Below are positions 36,720-46,375 of a stretch of DNA of 64,000 bases, piece by piece. Positions within the stretch are counted from its first letter, which is position 1, and the number at the start of each line of letters is the position of its first letter. Where the stretch lies: contig NZ_LS422984.1 of assembly GCF_900411375.1 (NCBI RefSeq), forward strand, positions 529,350-593,349. Reading direction: 5' to 3'. The notes under the pieces were generated by a model. The model was not told the DNA's origin. It made no database searches and was given only the letters and a program-made list of their open reading frames with translations. The DNA comes from Lentilactobacillus raoultii. Lineage in GTDB: Bacteria; Bacillota; Bacilli; Lactobacillales; Lactobacillaceae. The position numbers and the translations under genes are program-made.

Positions 36720-39287
36720 ATGATTAAAAGGAAATGGTTGGCATCATTAGTGGCAACAACGTCCTTAAGCCTTTTGACATTAGGGCTTATCGGCGGAATG
36801 CCTGCTGATGCCGACACAAGTAATCAGGAAATAACGGTTAGTACGAACAAACCGGTTCTCGATAGCAGCGGGAATGCACGCTCAGCGGATGATAAGGTTG
36901 CCTCTGGTGGATTGTATGCCTTAAAAGATGGTAGTACACCAAGTGTTTCAATTTTAAAACCGCTGAAACTCAAGATGGTGACTCAAGGCCCGGCAGGTGT
37001 TCAACAGTTACCCAATGGGGCGACGACGCCAAGTGGTGGTTTTCCGGCCATCGCACCCACAGTTGATCAACTTGGAACCAAAGTGACAATTCGAATGGCA
37101 GATATTTATAAAAACTGGCCATATAATTTCTCGAATCTGAACGATTGGTTAACTAAGGTAGACACGATGGTCAAAGCAAATGTTGCAACGGGTTACAATA
37201 AAGATATTTATGGCTATGAGGTTTTTAACGAACCTAATGGTGGCTACGAATCATTTGATGAATCCAATGATCATCAACCAGCTAATGCGACTGGTAATAA
37301 AAAACCGGCAAAATGGGGTAGCTTTTACACCTTATGGGACAAGACGGTTGAGCATATCAAGGCAATTGATCCAAATGCTAAAATTATTGGCCCAAGCATT
37401 TATAAGTATGATAATGCTTGGATGAGCAAATTCTTGGAGCATTGCAAAAATGCAAGCATTACGGTAAATGGGAAGAAAACCAATACGTTGCCAGACATCA
37501 TTTCCTGGCACATTGGTGATTACGGCAGTAAGGTCGAAAACGAAGCTAAACAACTTGAAACTCTGGAAAAGAGTCTGGACATTACACCACGCAAGATTAG
37601 CATCAATGAATACGGTGGACGTGATGAACTGGGGGTTCCTGGTGTCTTAGTTCACTATATGCAGTCATTTGAAAACATTGCAGATTTGGATTCTTCCTCC
37701 ATGGCATTATGGTTTAACCCTGGAAGAATGGATAACTTGCTAACGGATCAGCAGAAGCCTAACGGTGGCTACTGGCTCTACAAGTGGTATGCAGATATGA
37801 CGGGTCAAATTGATCAGACCAGTACTGATAGTGCACCTACTGATAAGTTAGCCAGTGTAGCGAATACTACTTCGGATAAGAGTCAGACTTCAGTTCTCTT
37901 TGGTGGTAAAGATGGCGATACGACGGTTAAAGTAGATGGATTAGATGCTACAAAATTTGCTAATGGTGCCAAAGTAGAAGTTAATAAAACTGACTGGTAT
38001 GGAACGGATACCGCTACCTCACCAAAAGAGGTAATGTCCGGAACTGCAAAAGTAACTAATGGTAGTATTTCAGTACCGTTTAAAGGAATGAAAGCTTCTT
38101 CGGCTTATCAATTAATTGTTAAACCGGCTGACAATCCTGTGACGGCTGATAACTTTACTTATGCGCAGGCATCGGCTTCAGATCCAATCCGGGTTGAAGC
38201 AGAGAATAGTAAGCTACTGGGCGGCGTTAAAACTTCAATCGGTAGTTATGCATCAGCTCGTGCTTACGTTAATCACATTAAATCCGCAGGTCAAGGTGTC
38301 CAGTTTACTGTTAATGCACCTGAAGATGGTAGCTACGGGTTAGAAATTGGTTACGGCGGTGCCAGTTTAAAATCCACGGGTGGTGTTAAAGCTACAGAAT
38401 CGCTTAATGTAAATGGACAAATGTTAAAAGATGTTACCTTTAACCCAACTGCAGATGGAATTGGTGCTGTGACTAACGTTACTGGTACTCGAAAGACATT
38501 AGAGTACGGCAACGTTAATCTGAAAAAAGGTGAAAACACAATTAAGTTGATGTACAAAAATGGTGATGTCCAACTTGATTATATCCAGTTAACACCGATC
38601 AGTTCATCAAATGACTCAGGTGCGACAACGCCTTCGGATTCAAGTAGCAGTGCAACAACTGCCACTTCGTCTAGTTCAAGTTCCACAAGTAGTTCATCGT
38701 CTGCGACAACTTCATCCAGTTCCAGCGTTTCCTCCTCTAGTTCTTCCTCTTCTAGTTCTTCAAGCACCACAGCGGGGTCATCTACTTCACTTAATGTATC
38801 CAAATCGGCTGCTAAAAAGGGTTCACTCGTTTATGCCTTGAAGAGCCTCAATCTGTACAAGCATCCAACTTTTAAAGCTGCTAATAAGATTGTGACTTAC
38901 CCTAAACGGACTCGTACCAATCGACCAATCTTTAAAGTGACCGGTTATGCTCGATCAGCTAATGGCACACTGCGTTATCAAGTTCGCGATATGAATCGTG
39001 GCAGTAAGACATACGGCAAGAAGGGTTACATTACCGCAAAAGCCAGCTACGTTCAATCGGTTTATTATAAGACCGTACCGAAGTCTAAGACAGTGACGGT
39101 AATTTCCAAGAAGGGCATTAACGCCTACAAGACTTCAAAGTTAACTGGTAAAGTCAAGCATTACAAATTTGGCACCCATTTGCGGGTTAAGAAGTTGGTT
39201 AAGTCGCACTTGGCAAGTCGGTACGTTTTGTCCAATGGGCATTACATCACGGCTAATAAGCTGTTCTTGATTCAGGGGAAGCACTAA
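36720..39287 (+). CDS. Secreted clan GH-A glycosidase with CBM and DUF5776 tail
   Basis: I use ATG 36720 (MIKRKWLASLVATTSLSLLTL; signal peptide ending near PADA). The 855-residue protein has a TIM-barrel glycosidase domain (~30-370) with the clan GH-A signatures VFNEPN (acid/base Glu171) and INEYGG (nucleophile Glu297), closest in feel to GH39/GH5-like enzymes. A beta-sandwich follows (~375-470), then a CBM6/35-like module (~484-626: IRVEAENSKLLGG, QLDYIQLTPI), a Ser/Thr linker (~630-695) and DUF5776. It would hydrolyse plant or microbial beta-glycans at the surface, the sugar being unknown. Upstream cre boxes suggest carbon repression. Confidence 0.85.
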   Translation: MIKRKWLASLVATTSLSLLTLGLIGGMPADADTSNQEITVSTNKPVLDSSGNARSADDKVASGGLYALKDGSTPSVSILKPLKLKMVTQGPAGVQQLPNGATTPSGGFPAIAPTVDQLGTKVTIRMADIYKNWPYNFSNLNDWLTKVDTMVKANVATGYNKDIYGYEVFNEPNGGYESFDESNDHQPANATGNKKPAKWGSFYTLWDKTVEHIKAIDPNAKIIGPSIYKYDNAWMSKFLEHCKNASITVNGKKTNTLPDIISWHIGDYGSKVENEAKQLETLEKSLDITPRKISINEYGGRDELGVPGVLVHYMQSFENIADLDSSSMALWFNPGRMDNLLTDQQKPNGGYWLYKWYADMTGQIDQTSTDSAPTDKLASVANTTSDKSQTSVLFGGKDGDTTVKVDGLDATKFANGAKVEVNKTDWYGTDTATSPKEVMSGTAKVTNGSISVPFKGMKASSAYQLIVKPADNPVTADNFTYAQASASDPIRVEAENSKLLGGVKTSIGSYASARAYVNHIKSAGQGVQFTVNAPEDGSYGLEIGYGGASLKSTGGVKATESLNVNGQMLKDVTFNPTADGIGAVTNVTGTRKTLEYGNVNLKKGENTIKLMYKNGDVQLDYIQLTPISSSNDSGATTPSDSSSSATTATSSSSSSTSSSSSATTSSSSSVSSSSSSSSSSSSTTAGSSTSLNVSKSAAKKGSLVYALKSLNLYKHPTFKAANKIVTYPKRTRTNRPIFKVTGYARSANGTLRYQVRDMNRGSKTYGKKGYITAKASYVQSVYYKTVPKSKTVTVISKKGINAYKTSKLTGKVKHYKFGTHLRVKKLVKSHLASRYVLSNGHYITANKLFLIQGKH

Positions 39288-39371
39288 TTGAATTAAACAT
39301 TGAACTCAAATTTCTCCCTTGGCTTCTGACATCAATAGTTTTCCGCCATTCGAATAACGTTTGAGTTCATA

Positions 39372-39409
39372 AAAAGATCTCCAAGTTACTTTGACTTGGG
39401 GATTTTTTG
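39372..39409 (+). terminator. Intrinsic terminator of the glycosidase gene
   Basis: AATCTCCAAGT-type arm (39376 onward) pairs with ACTTGGGGATTTTTT. Confidence 0.75.
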
Positions 39410-39562
39410 TGTCTGAGTGAGGCATATTGTCAGTCATTAGCAAAAAATATGAAAGATTATTAAAGGAAAGTAATAAAGCGAGTGTATTTAATCGAAATGT
39501 TAACGCTTTCATGTTAAGGTAGCTGTGGGATGATGTAGCGATTTTGTAAGGGGGAGTTTCAA

Positions 39563-39790
39563 TTGAATAAGAAGATTGATGACCACTTAAGGAACATATT
39601 GATTCTTTCCTTTTGTGGCTTTTTTCGTTCTTTTTAGGATCGGCTAGAGTAGTAAATGCTGAGGCGAGTGGCCAAAGTTTGACTGTTTCGATTGCAGAGA
39701 TTTAAACGACAGCTTTTCATAAACTCGGACAAAGTTCTGGCAGAATTTATAACGATCTAATAGTGGATGATAGTGAAATTGTAATAGGAG
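39563..39790 (+). pseudogene. Decayed start of a secreted protein gene
   Basis: GGGGGAGTTTCAA precedes TTG 39563, which opens MNKKIDDHLRNILILSFCGF, a signal-peptide-like start. It reaches a TAG after about 24 codons. Another frame continues with LGSARVVNAEASGQSLTVSI (a plausible cleavage site and mature start) and soon ends in TAA. It looks like a surface protein gene frameshifted and truncated just before the next surface gene. Confidence 0.55.
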
Positions 39791-39800
39791 GTATACAAAT

Positions 39801-42122
39801 ATGAATACGAAATTTAAGCGTCATTTGTTACAAGTTAGTTTATTGATGGCTGGGATATCTTTAACGCCATTAGTAAGCAACAACGCCTTGAATCCAATTG
39901 CTAATATCACAGTTAAGGCTGATACGAATGTCACCGATGAAACTAAACTATCTGAAGTGATGCCGAATGCCAAGTTGAGAAATTTAGTTTGGTATAATTA
40001 TAATGATCAGTTGAACCAAGAAGGAAAGGCAAATATCAACAGCACATCTGATTTGACGGTGGGCGATCTTTCACAATTAAAAACTTTACAGTGGTGGCCC
40101 GAAAGGTATCATGATGATCCAAATTACATGCAAAGTGGACCGGTAAATGGAGGCAATGGTGCGATTGGGCCAGCCAACAAAGGTAATTATTCCTTGGAGG
40201 GACTGCAATATGCTAAGAATTTAACCTACCTCGATATTTCTCAAAACCTTAATTATGGCCAAAAATATTGGAATAGTGATATCACTGATATTTCTCCGTT
40301 AGCTAAATTAACCAATTTAACTTACATTGATTTAAGTGGTAATCGAATTACCGATGTGACGCCGATTAGTAAGCTACCAAATGTGACATCATTGAATGTT
40401 GGGTATAACAGCATTGCTGATTTGTCTTCTTTGAATTCAGCTCAGTATACAAAGAATTTCAATTACGGTCATCAGCGTGTCGTGATGCCTGAGGTTAATT
40501 TAAAAGGTAACAGCTACACTTGGAAAGATCCTTTTGTTGGTAAATTACCACAGGGGGTGACTTATGATAAAGGCGGTGTTTCTTTGTATTCCAGGGGAAC
40601 TGTTTCGGGGATTGATTTAGACTCAACTGCTTACCAGGCATTTACATTTTCCGGCAATGTTGCAATGGATAGCGATGGTAATTTTGCTTTCACTAATCTG
40701 GCTAAGCAAGTTTCTCCGGGACCAACCAGTTTGACATCTAATGGGCAAACATTACCATTAGTACAAAATCCATACACGTATTATATGAATTTAGTTTATA
40801 GCCAGCCAAGTTGGCAAATATTCTTGTTTTATTTACCATATCAGGATAACGTAGCCAATGTAGATTACCAAATTGTGCCATATGATAAAGACACAAATCA
40901 ACCGATTTCTAATTACAACGCGGTAACTGCCAGCGGCATGCCAGGAGACAAGGTTCCAGTGCCGGCGATAGATGGTTACACCCCAGTCGACTCTCAAGTT
41001 GAAATTCCATTAGGCGGGGGTACAATTAAAGCTTATTACACTAAGAATCCAGTCACTAAGAGTACAATTACCGCAGAATATCAAGATGAAGACGGTAATC
41101 CGATTCAATCATCAAAGGTGGATACTGGGTCTGTTGGGGATCCATATACACCTAGTCATCCGCAAACGATTACGAAGAATGGGGTTTCTTACAGTTATTC
41201 TGGCATAAAAGGTAATCAGGAGTTGCCAACTAAATTTACCAAAGATAATCAAGTTATTGTGTATGTTTATAAGAAAGTGACGCGCCCGGTGACCCCAGTT
41301 ACTCCGGGTGGCGGCGGTTCATCGTCTTCAAGTGTTGTTCCAAGCAGTTCAAGTTCATCGAGCAGTAGCAGTTCGTCCGCAACGTCAACTACCAGTTCAT
41401 CAACTGAAGTGGAGCCGGAAGTGCCGGCCTATGTGGCTCAGAAGAATACAGCCGTTTATTCGCTGAAGCCGATCTATCTGTACCGAAAGGCCAACTTCAA
41501 TAAACATCAGCGGTTGGCACACTATGTGAAGAAGCCGCGGGTCTTTCGACCGATGTTTGTGGTTACCGGTTATGCGCGTTCTAGTTCTGGTAAGTTGAGA
41601 TATGAGGTGCGGGATGTTAACCACTTGAGTAAGACCGATGGAAAACGGGGCTACATTACAGCTAAGTGGGCTTATGTCCGCCCGGTTTATTACCGTAGTA
41701 AGCATCGGACGTTGACCGTGATCAATCCACGTGGTGTTAATGAGTATAAGAAGCGTAATTTAACTAAGAAAGTTCGTAACTATAAGCAGGGTAAAGTGCT
41801 TCATGTCACCGGCTTTGTCAACTATCATTTGACTACCCGGTATCGATTGAGTAATGGGCACTACATTACTGGTAACCGAAAGCTGGTGAAGATGGGTCGT
41901 GTTAAGCAACCAAAACGAGTTACGGTGAAACGGACGATTCATCGTTATCGGACAGCCAACCTGACGAAACGTAACGGTTCTTTTAAGAAGGGGACCAAAC
42001 TAAATGTTAAACGGTATACGTTTAGTCATGCGGCTTCGATTACTCAATCCGGTACTAAGCGGTATGCGGTTAAAGGTGGTTATATTACTGCTAATTCGAA
42101 GTTTGTTAGGGTTCACTACTAA
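39801..42122 (+). CDS. Secreted LRR-MucBP surface protein with extended DUF5776 tail
   Basis: The 773-residue protein starts at ATG 39801 behind AGGAGGTATACAAAT. The signal peptide is residues 1-45. An internalin-type LRR block (~130-220) contains LTYLDISQNL, LTYIDLSGNRITDVTPISKL and VTSLNVGYNSIADLSSL. Two MucBP-like domains follow (~360-500: VDYQIVPYDKDTNQPI, ITAEYQDEDGNPIQSSKV), then a Ser-rich linker, then DUF5776 with an extra ~75-residue repeat at the very end that matches the orphan remnant at 8570. It is probably an adhesin for mucin or plant polymers, held on the wall by the basic tail. Confidence 0.9.
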   Translation: MNTKFKRHLLQVSLLMAGISLTPLVSNNALNPIANITVKADTNVTDETKLSEVMPNAKLRNLVWYNYNDQLNQEGKANINSTSDLTVGDLSQLKTLQWWPERYHDDPNYMQSGPVNGGNGAIGPANKGNYSLEGLQYAKNLTYLDISQNLNYGQKYWNSDITDISPLAKLTNLTYIDLSGNRITDVTPISKLPNVTSLNVGYNSIADLSSLNSAQYTKNFNYGHQRVVMPEVNLKGNSYTWKDPFVGKLPQGVTYDKGGVSLYSRGTVSGIDLDSTAYQAFTFSGNVAMDSDGNFAFTNLAKQVSPGPTSLTSNGQTLPLVQNPYTYYMNLVYSQPSWQIFLFYLPYQDNVANVDYQIVPYDKDTNQPISNYNAVTASGMPGDKVPVPAIDGYTPVDSQVEIPLGGGTIKAYYTKNPVTKSTITAEYQDEDGNPIQSSKVDTGSVGDPYTPSHPQTITKNGVSYSYSGIKGNQELPTKFTKDNQVIVYVYKKVTRPVTPVTPGGGGSSSSSVVPSSSSSSSSSSSSATSTTSSSTEVEPEVPAYVAQKNTAVYSLKPIYLYRKANFNKHQRLAHYVKKPRVFRPMFVVTGYARSSSGKLRYEVRDVNHLSKTDGKRGYITAKWAYVRPVYYRSKHRTLTVINPRGVNEYKKRNLTKKVRNYKQGKVLHVTGFVNYHLTTRYRLSNGHYITGNRKLVKMGRVKQPKRVTVKRTIHRYRTANLTKRNGSFKKGTKLNVKRYTFSHAASITQSGTKRYAVKGGYITANSKFVRVHY

Positions 42123-42135
42123 ATATTAATTGAGT

Positions 42136-42190
42136 AAAAATCCTCACTTGGGTAACCAGGTTGCTTCTGATTACTTGAGTGAGGTTTTTA
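42136..42190 (+). terminator. Intrinsic terminator
   Basis: AATCCTCACTTGGGTAA pairs with TTACTTGAGTGAGGTTTTTA around a ~13-base loop. Confidence 0.75.
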
Positions 42191-42296
42191 TGTGCGCTTA
42201 ATCTGTTTTACACAAAAAGGTAATTAACATCAACACTCATACTCCCCAACAGACAAAGATCTCCACAAATCTTATCCCCCAACTCACACGAAATAA

Positions 42297-42316
42297 AGAA
42301 AGCGCTTTCGTATAAT
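42297..42316 (+). promoter_or_regulatory. cre box and -10 of the MFS transporter gene
   Basis: AGAAAGCGCTTTCG (42297-42310) is a near-palindromic cre box directly against TATAAT (42311-42316). CcpA bound here would cover the promoter, so repression by preferred sugars is expected. Confidence 0.7.
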
Positions 42317-42363
42317 ATTAATTGAAGATTGATTCACAATGTATTATACGAGGAGTGAACATC

Positions 42364-43647
42364 ATGGACGACAATGTAACGAGTATTAATCCGAAATCCA
42401 AGTCCAATAATCCGGTTAACGTTTCCAGAAGATACTGGTGGCGGGTTGTGGCACTATGTTTTGTCGGTTGGATTTTAATTTATGCTGATAGAACGATTCT
42501 TAATCCTGTTCAGGAACAGATTGGCGCACAGTTCCACATTGGTAACACCCAATTAGGGCTGGTTAACAGTATTTTTTTCTTAACTTATGCCATTTGCCAA
42601 ATTCCGTTTGGGGTTTTAGGCGATAAGATTGGCCGTCGGTTAGTGATTATGACCGGGTTCGTTGTACTTGGCATTATGACATTTTTCAGTGGCTTTGCTT
42701 TCTCATTTGGGATTTTCTTATTGTTCCGAGCACTTGCCGGTGCCAGCCAAGGAACCTACTATGGACCGCAATATGCCCTTTCAACAGAAGCTATTCCGAC
42801 TAAAGATTTAACTTTAGGAACTGCCATTATTAATAGCGGCATGGCATTTGGGACTTCCGGCGGGTACCTTTTGTCCAGCTACATGGTACTTCAAAAGGGG
42901 ATGTCATGGACCAGTCCGTTCTGGGTCATGGCGATTCCCACTATTATTGTAGGAATTTTATTCTATGTCATTCTGAAAGAAAAGGTCATTCGGCCAGAAG
43001 ATCAAGAAAGTGAAGAGAAGGCTGAAGAAGCAGTTGAAGCCGAAAAGGAAAAGGTAACGCTTAAAGATCTCTTCAAAAATCGAAATTTGGTTTTTGCCTT
43101 CATTCTCTGCTTCTGTTCAATCTATGCGAACTTTGTGATTCTGACATGGTTACCGCAATTCTTACAAGTTGAACGAGGTTTTCAAGGTAGCAGTGTCGGT
43201 TTTATTTCATCCCTGGTTCCATGGGCTTCCATCCCTGGCGCTTTGCTATTTGCCAGGATTTATGACAAACTCAAGAAAACCAAGTTGATGATTGGCTTCT
43301 TAGTTCCCATCTCACTCATTGCAGTGTTTGGCATTGCGTTTGTGACCAACAAATCATTGCTAATTGTATTGCTAATTGTCTATGGACTAACCGGTAAATT
43401 AGCAATCGATCCGATTTTGATCGCGTTTGTCACCAAAAATTCACCGCGGGGGTCGCTATCAACGGCGCTAAGTGCCTACAACTTTATCGGCATGTCGGGT
43501 TCTATTCTTGCACCGTATTTGACCGGTTGGATTTCAGATCAATTTGGTTCGATGCAAATTGGTTTCTACTTGGCAGCCATCCTTCTACTAGTCGGGGCCG
43601 TTCTGTTTACGTTCACCAGTGATAAGAAGCATCCGTTTAACGCATAA
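42364..43647 (+). CDS. MFS transporter, anion/ureide uptake candidate
   Basis: The 427-residue protein starts at ATG 42364 behind CGAGGAGTGAACATC. It has twelve predicted membrane spans. It opens with YWWRVVALCFVGWILIYADRTILNPV, the start seen in anion:cation symporter (ACS/GudP-like) MFS members. GVLGDKIGRRLVIMTG is the classical motif between spans 2 and 3, and a charged loop (EESEEKAEEAVEAEKE type) lies in the middle. It sits beside the carbamoyl-catabolism genes and shares cre control. It is therefore the best candidate to import the starting compound, which cannot be named from sequence. Confidence 0.8.
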   Translation: MDDNVTSINPKSKSNNPVNVSRRYWWRVVALCFVGWILIYADRTILNPVQEQIGAQFHIGNTQLGLVNSIFFLTYAICQIPFGVLGDKIGRRLVIMTGFVVLGIMTFFSGFAFSFGIFLLFRALAGASQGTYYGPQYALSTEAIPTKDLTLGTAIINSGMAFGTSGGYLLSSYMVLQKGMSWTSPFWVMAIPTIIVGILFYVILKEKVIRPEDQESEEKAEEAVEAEKEKVTLKDLFKNRNLVFAFILCFCSIYANFVILTWLPQFLQVERGFQGSSVGFISSLVPWASIPGALLFARIYDKLKKTKLMIGFLVPISLIAVFGIAFVTNKSLLIVLLIVYGLTGKLAIDPILIAFVTKNSPRGSLSTALSAYNFIGMSGSILAPYLTGWISDQFGSMQIGFYLAAILLLVGAVLFTFTSDKKHPFNA

Positions 43648-43655
43648 TAACAAAG

Positions 43656-43693
43656 AAAATTCCCAACGACGATGACCGCCGCTGGGAATTTTT
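43656..43693. terminator. Bidirectional terminator between convergent genes
   Basis: AAAATTCCCAACG pairs with CGCTGGGAATTTTT between the MFS gene and the minus-strand hydrolase. Confidence 0.8.
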
Positions 43694-43702
43694 ACTTTGT
43701 CA

Positions 43703-44542
43703 TTATATTAGGTGATCCAACCAATCAATCACTTGCTCATAAACTTTTAACGTTTCAGGGCTGACGACTCGATCGAAGTCATGATCTTTTGAGGTGATCG
43801 GCATCAGTTTGGCATTTGGCAGCTTGGCTTTTAGCATAATCGAGTTGATGAACGGGACATCTGGATCGGCATTGGACTGACAGATATAGGTTGGTGGAAA
43901 ATTAGATGTTAATAATTCCTTAGTGAGTTTGATTTCTTCTCCATCAGTACCCTGAAAAATCATTTTTTGCCAATCAGCCGTTTGACGGGCGTACACGTAA
44001 ATTAGAAACCGTTCCTCGTAGCTGCTGTGGCTGACTGGTGAGTCACCAACGAGGCCCTTTAATTCAGCCTTGGTCACTTTGGGATAGCTTGAATACAACG
44101 CATTTGGCTTTAGTAAGTTTGATGCCAGTAAGCTCTCAAACCCATAGAAATCAATCAATGCAGTTGGTTTTGGCGACAAATCGTCAGCGATCAGCTGCAT
44201 GCATAAATAAGCGCCAGCTGACCGTCCAAACAAAATATATCGATTATCTTGCACACCTAATTCATTGAAATGATTTAGAAAATGAGTGACGCCAGCCTTC
44301 ACCGAATCAATGATATCCTGATAGGTACTCTCTGGGGCCAAAAGATAATCCAGCGCAAACACGGAATAGCCGGCATTTAAAAATCGATCGAGGTAGGTTT
44401 GTGGGAGATCATCCCGGTTGCCAAAAATCAGGCCACCACCGTGAATATAAATGATGGTGGGGTTGATTGTGTTGCCGGTGGCCTGCCAAAAGGAACTTTG
44501 GATTTTTTCACCACTGGTTGTGGTATAAGTGATCGTTTTCAA
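43703..44542 (-). CDS. Alpha/beta hydrolase (HSL/esterase type)
   Basis: The 279-residue cytoplasmic hydrolase starts at TTG 44542 with AGAAGGG about a dozen bases ahead. It shows the oxyanion HGGG motif (IIYIHGGGLIFG), the nucleophile elbow GRSAG (LFGRSAGAYLC), a likely catalytic Asp in CQSNADPDVPF and His in SKDHDFD. It resembles carboxylesterases of the hormone-sensitive-lipase class. It lies 16 bp behind the PucR-type regulator gene and is probably co-transcribed with it, so it may hydrolyse an ester or amide in the same pathway. The substrate is unknown. Confidence 0.75.
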   Translation of the reverse strand: MKTITYTTTSGEKIQSSFWQATGNTINPTIIYIHGGGLIFGNRDDLPQTYLDRFLNAGYSVFALDYLLAPESTYQDIIDSVKAGVTHFLNHFNELGVQDNRYILFGRSAGAYLCMQLIADDLSPKPTALIDFYGFESLLASNLLKPNALYSSYPKVTKAELKGLVGDSPVSHSSYEERFLIYVYARQTADWQKMIFQGTDGEEIKLTKELLTSNFPPTYICQSNADPDVPFINSIMLKAKLPNAKLMPITSKDHDFDRVVSPETLKVYEQVIDWLDHLI

Positions 44543-44558
44543 GATGATTCAATCCCTT

Positions 44559-46169
44559 CTAATTATTTTCTTCGTCTAAAACGTTCAAGACGCGAATGCC
44601 AACATTTAATCTAAAGATTTCGTCAACGTCTGAAAAATTAATGTTGGTTCGTTCCTGAATTTTATTCAGCCGGTAACTCATTGTCTTAGGGTGAATAAAT
44701 AGGGCGTCAGCACTCGCTTTGGCGTTTTGGTTATGCTCCAAGTAGGTCTTTAAGGTTTTGTAGAGATCCGGCTTATCTTGATACAGCTTAAGTAGATCTT
44801 CAGTCACAAATGATTTTAATTTGGCAGGATCGTCAACTTGAAATAAAAAGCGGTAGAAACCTAAATCGTTGTAATTGAAGATTTGATTCTGCTTGTTCAG
44901 GTGACCAGCAATCTGGAGTGTCTTTAATGCTTGGGATGCGTGGCTGGGGAAATCCTTAGGCCGGCAGCTTTCACTCAAGCCAATTTGAAAGTTCAAAGTT
45001 GGATGAGAAGCTTCCAGCGTTTTTAACACCCCTTTCAGATTGTTTTGTAGTTTAGCAGCTGATTGATCATCCTCAATAATTAAAATAATTCGATTTTGCC
45101 GGATGCGGTATACAGCATTTGGCCAAAAGATTTTGAATTGGGTGACCACTCGATTGGCGTCTCGAGGGTTATCACGAAAATAATCTGTTTGAACTTCGCC
45201 CTTTGCCAGTGCTTGAATGACTGTGACCCGGTAAGTCTTGTTCTCTTGTAGTTTAAAATGTTTCAGCGTTGCTTGATATTCTTCCTCACTGGTAATTTTA
45301 CCGTTAATCAAATCATCAATAATATCGTTGGCGTATGTCCGCAACCCCTGTTCCAGAGCTGCTTGCTTGATCACTTCCATTTGAGTGAAATTAACAGCAT
45401 TTTCAATTGCCATGAAGTCAATATCCTGCAGTTCCCGTTCTTGAAGAATACCAATGTAAAGATCGTCTTGACTTCGAGGAATTTTAACCATTAGGAATTG
45501 TTGACCGTTGGCAATTCTGATTTTAGCGTACTGATAGTTGGTATAAGCTGTCTTGGGTACCGGTTGTCGGTTTGAAAAATCAATGGACTCGATGGGGCGA
45601 TTGGCATGCTTACTGTGAGCAATGTCAACGCCGGTGCGGTCTTCAATTTTAAAAATGTAGGTAGGATTGCCGACCAGAGTTGATAATAACGTAACGATTG
45701 ATTGATAGGAGCTATTTTGAATGGCCAACTTGATGAATTGCTGATTGATAGTTTTGTACCGGTTGAGCAGGCGATTGCGTTCATTAAACAGCAGCTGCAT
45801 GGCTTCCAACATGATACCACTGTACTTAACATCTTGGGGAATTTCAATCAGTGGAATCCCAAAACGGTTACAATCATCGATGATCTGTTTTGGAATTTCA
45901 CTGATGAATCGGGATGTTTTAATAATTAGGCCACTGCAGGCATGCTGATTTAGTGATTGCATAAAGTCACCAATGGCTTCTTGTGACAGTTTATCAAAAC
46001 CGTAAAGGGATGAGAGCAGCACTTCATTGGGAGTGATCCACCGCTCAACGTCGGGCGCCTCCGTAATCATAATATTGTCGACCGGTCGATCTAAGCCGCT
46101 ATGACCCGCAACCAGTTTGGCGTTTTTGAGTGAATCGATTTGCTGAATATCTTTTAGAATAACTGCCAA
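44559..46169 (-). CDS. pucR: PucR-family transcriptional regulator
   Basis: The 536-residue regulator starts at TTG 46169 behind AAAAGGAGGAAATCAAC. Its N-terminal ~125 residues are the PucR ligand domain (PF07905: AKLVAGHSGLDRPVDNIMITEAPDVERWI). A central domain is followed by the C-terminal PucR helix-turn-helix (YLEHNQNAKASADALFIHPKTMSYRLNKIQE, residues ~470-520). PucR in Bacillus controls purine/allantoin use. It is divergent from the allFG fusion gene with a shared 206-bp promoter region carrying two cre boxes. It very likely activates the operon in response to a pathway intermediate. Confidence 0.9.
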   Translation of the reverse strand: MAVILKDIQQIDSLKNAKLVAGHSGLDRPVDNIMITEAPDVERWITPNEVLLSSLYGFDKLSQEAIGDFMQSLNQHACSGLIIKTSRFISEIPKQIIDDCNRFGIPLIEIPQDVKYSGIMLEAMQLLFNERNRLLNRYKTINQQFIKLAIQNSSYQSIVTLLSTLVGNPTYIFKIEDRTGVDIAHSKHANRPIESIDFSNRQPVPKTAYTNYQYAKIRIANGQQFLMVKIPRSQDDLYIGILQERELQDIDFMAIENAVNFTQMEVIKQAALEQGLRTYANDIIDDLINGKITSEEEYQATLKHFKLQENKTYRVTVIQALAKGEVQTDYFRDNPRDANRVVTQFKIFWPNAVYRIRQNRIILIIEDDQSAAKLQNNLKGVLKTLEASHPTLNFQIGLSESCRPKDFPSHASQALKTLQIAGHLNKQNQIFNYNDLGFYRFLFQVDDPAKLKSFVTEDLLKLYQDKPDLYKTLKTYLEHNQNAKASADALFIHPKTMSYRLNKIQERTNINFSDVDEIFRLNVGIRVLNVLDEENN

Positions 46170-46238
46170 GTTGATTTCCTCCTTTTAATTGAACTGCTAA
46201 TATCAAGAATACTACTGAATAGATAAAAATCAATTCAA

Positions 46239-46252
46239 AGAAAGCGATTTCT
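46239..46252. promoter_or_regulatory. cre-like box in the pucR/allFG intergenic region
   Basis: AGAAAGCGATTTCT, near-palindromic, matches most cre positions. It lies on the pucR side of the divergent promoter region. Confidence 0.5.
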
Positions 46253-46269
46253 TTTATCCTAATAGGATA

Positions 46270-46283
46270 CAATAGCGCTTACA
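46270..46283. promoter_or_regulatory. Second cre-like box before allFG
   Basis: CAATAGCGCTTACA keeps the GCGCTTACA half of cre and is weaker in the other half. Confidence 0.45.
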
Positions 46284-46375
46284 AAATTATCTTTGTGAGT
46301 CAATGTATTATCTTCCCTGAGACCGTATGATAAGAGCGTAAGCTAAATTGCTAAGTGGCAAAGGAGGAAAACGAG

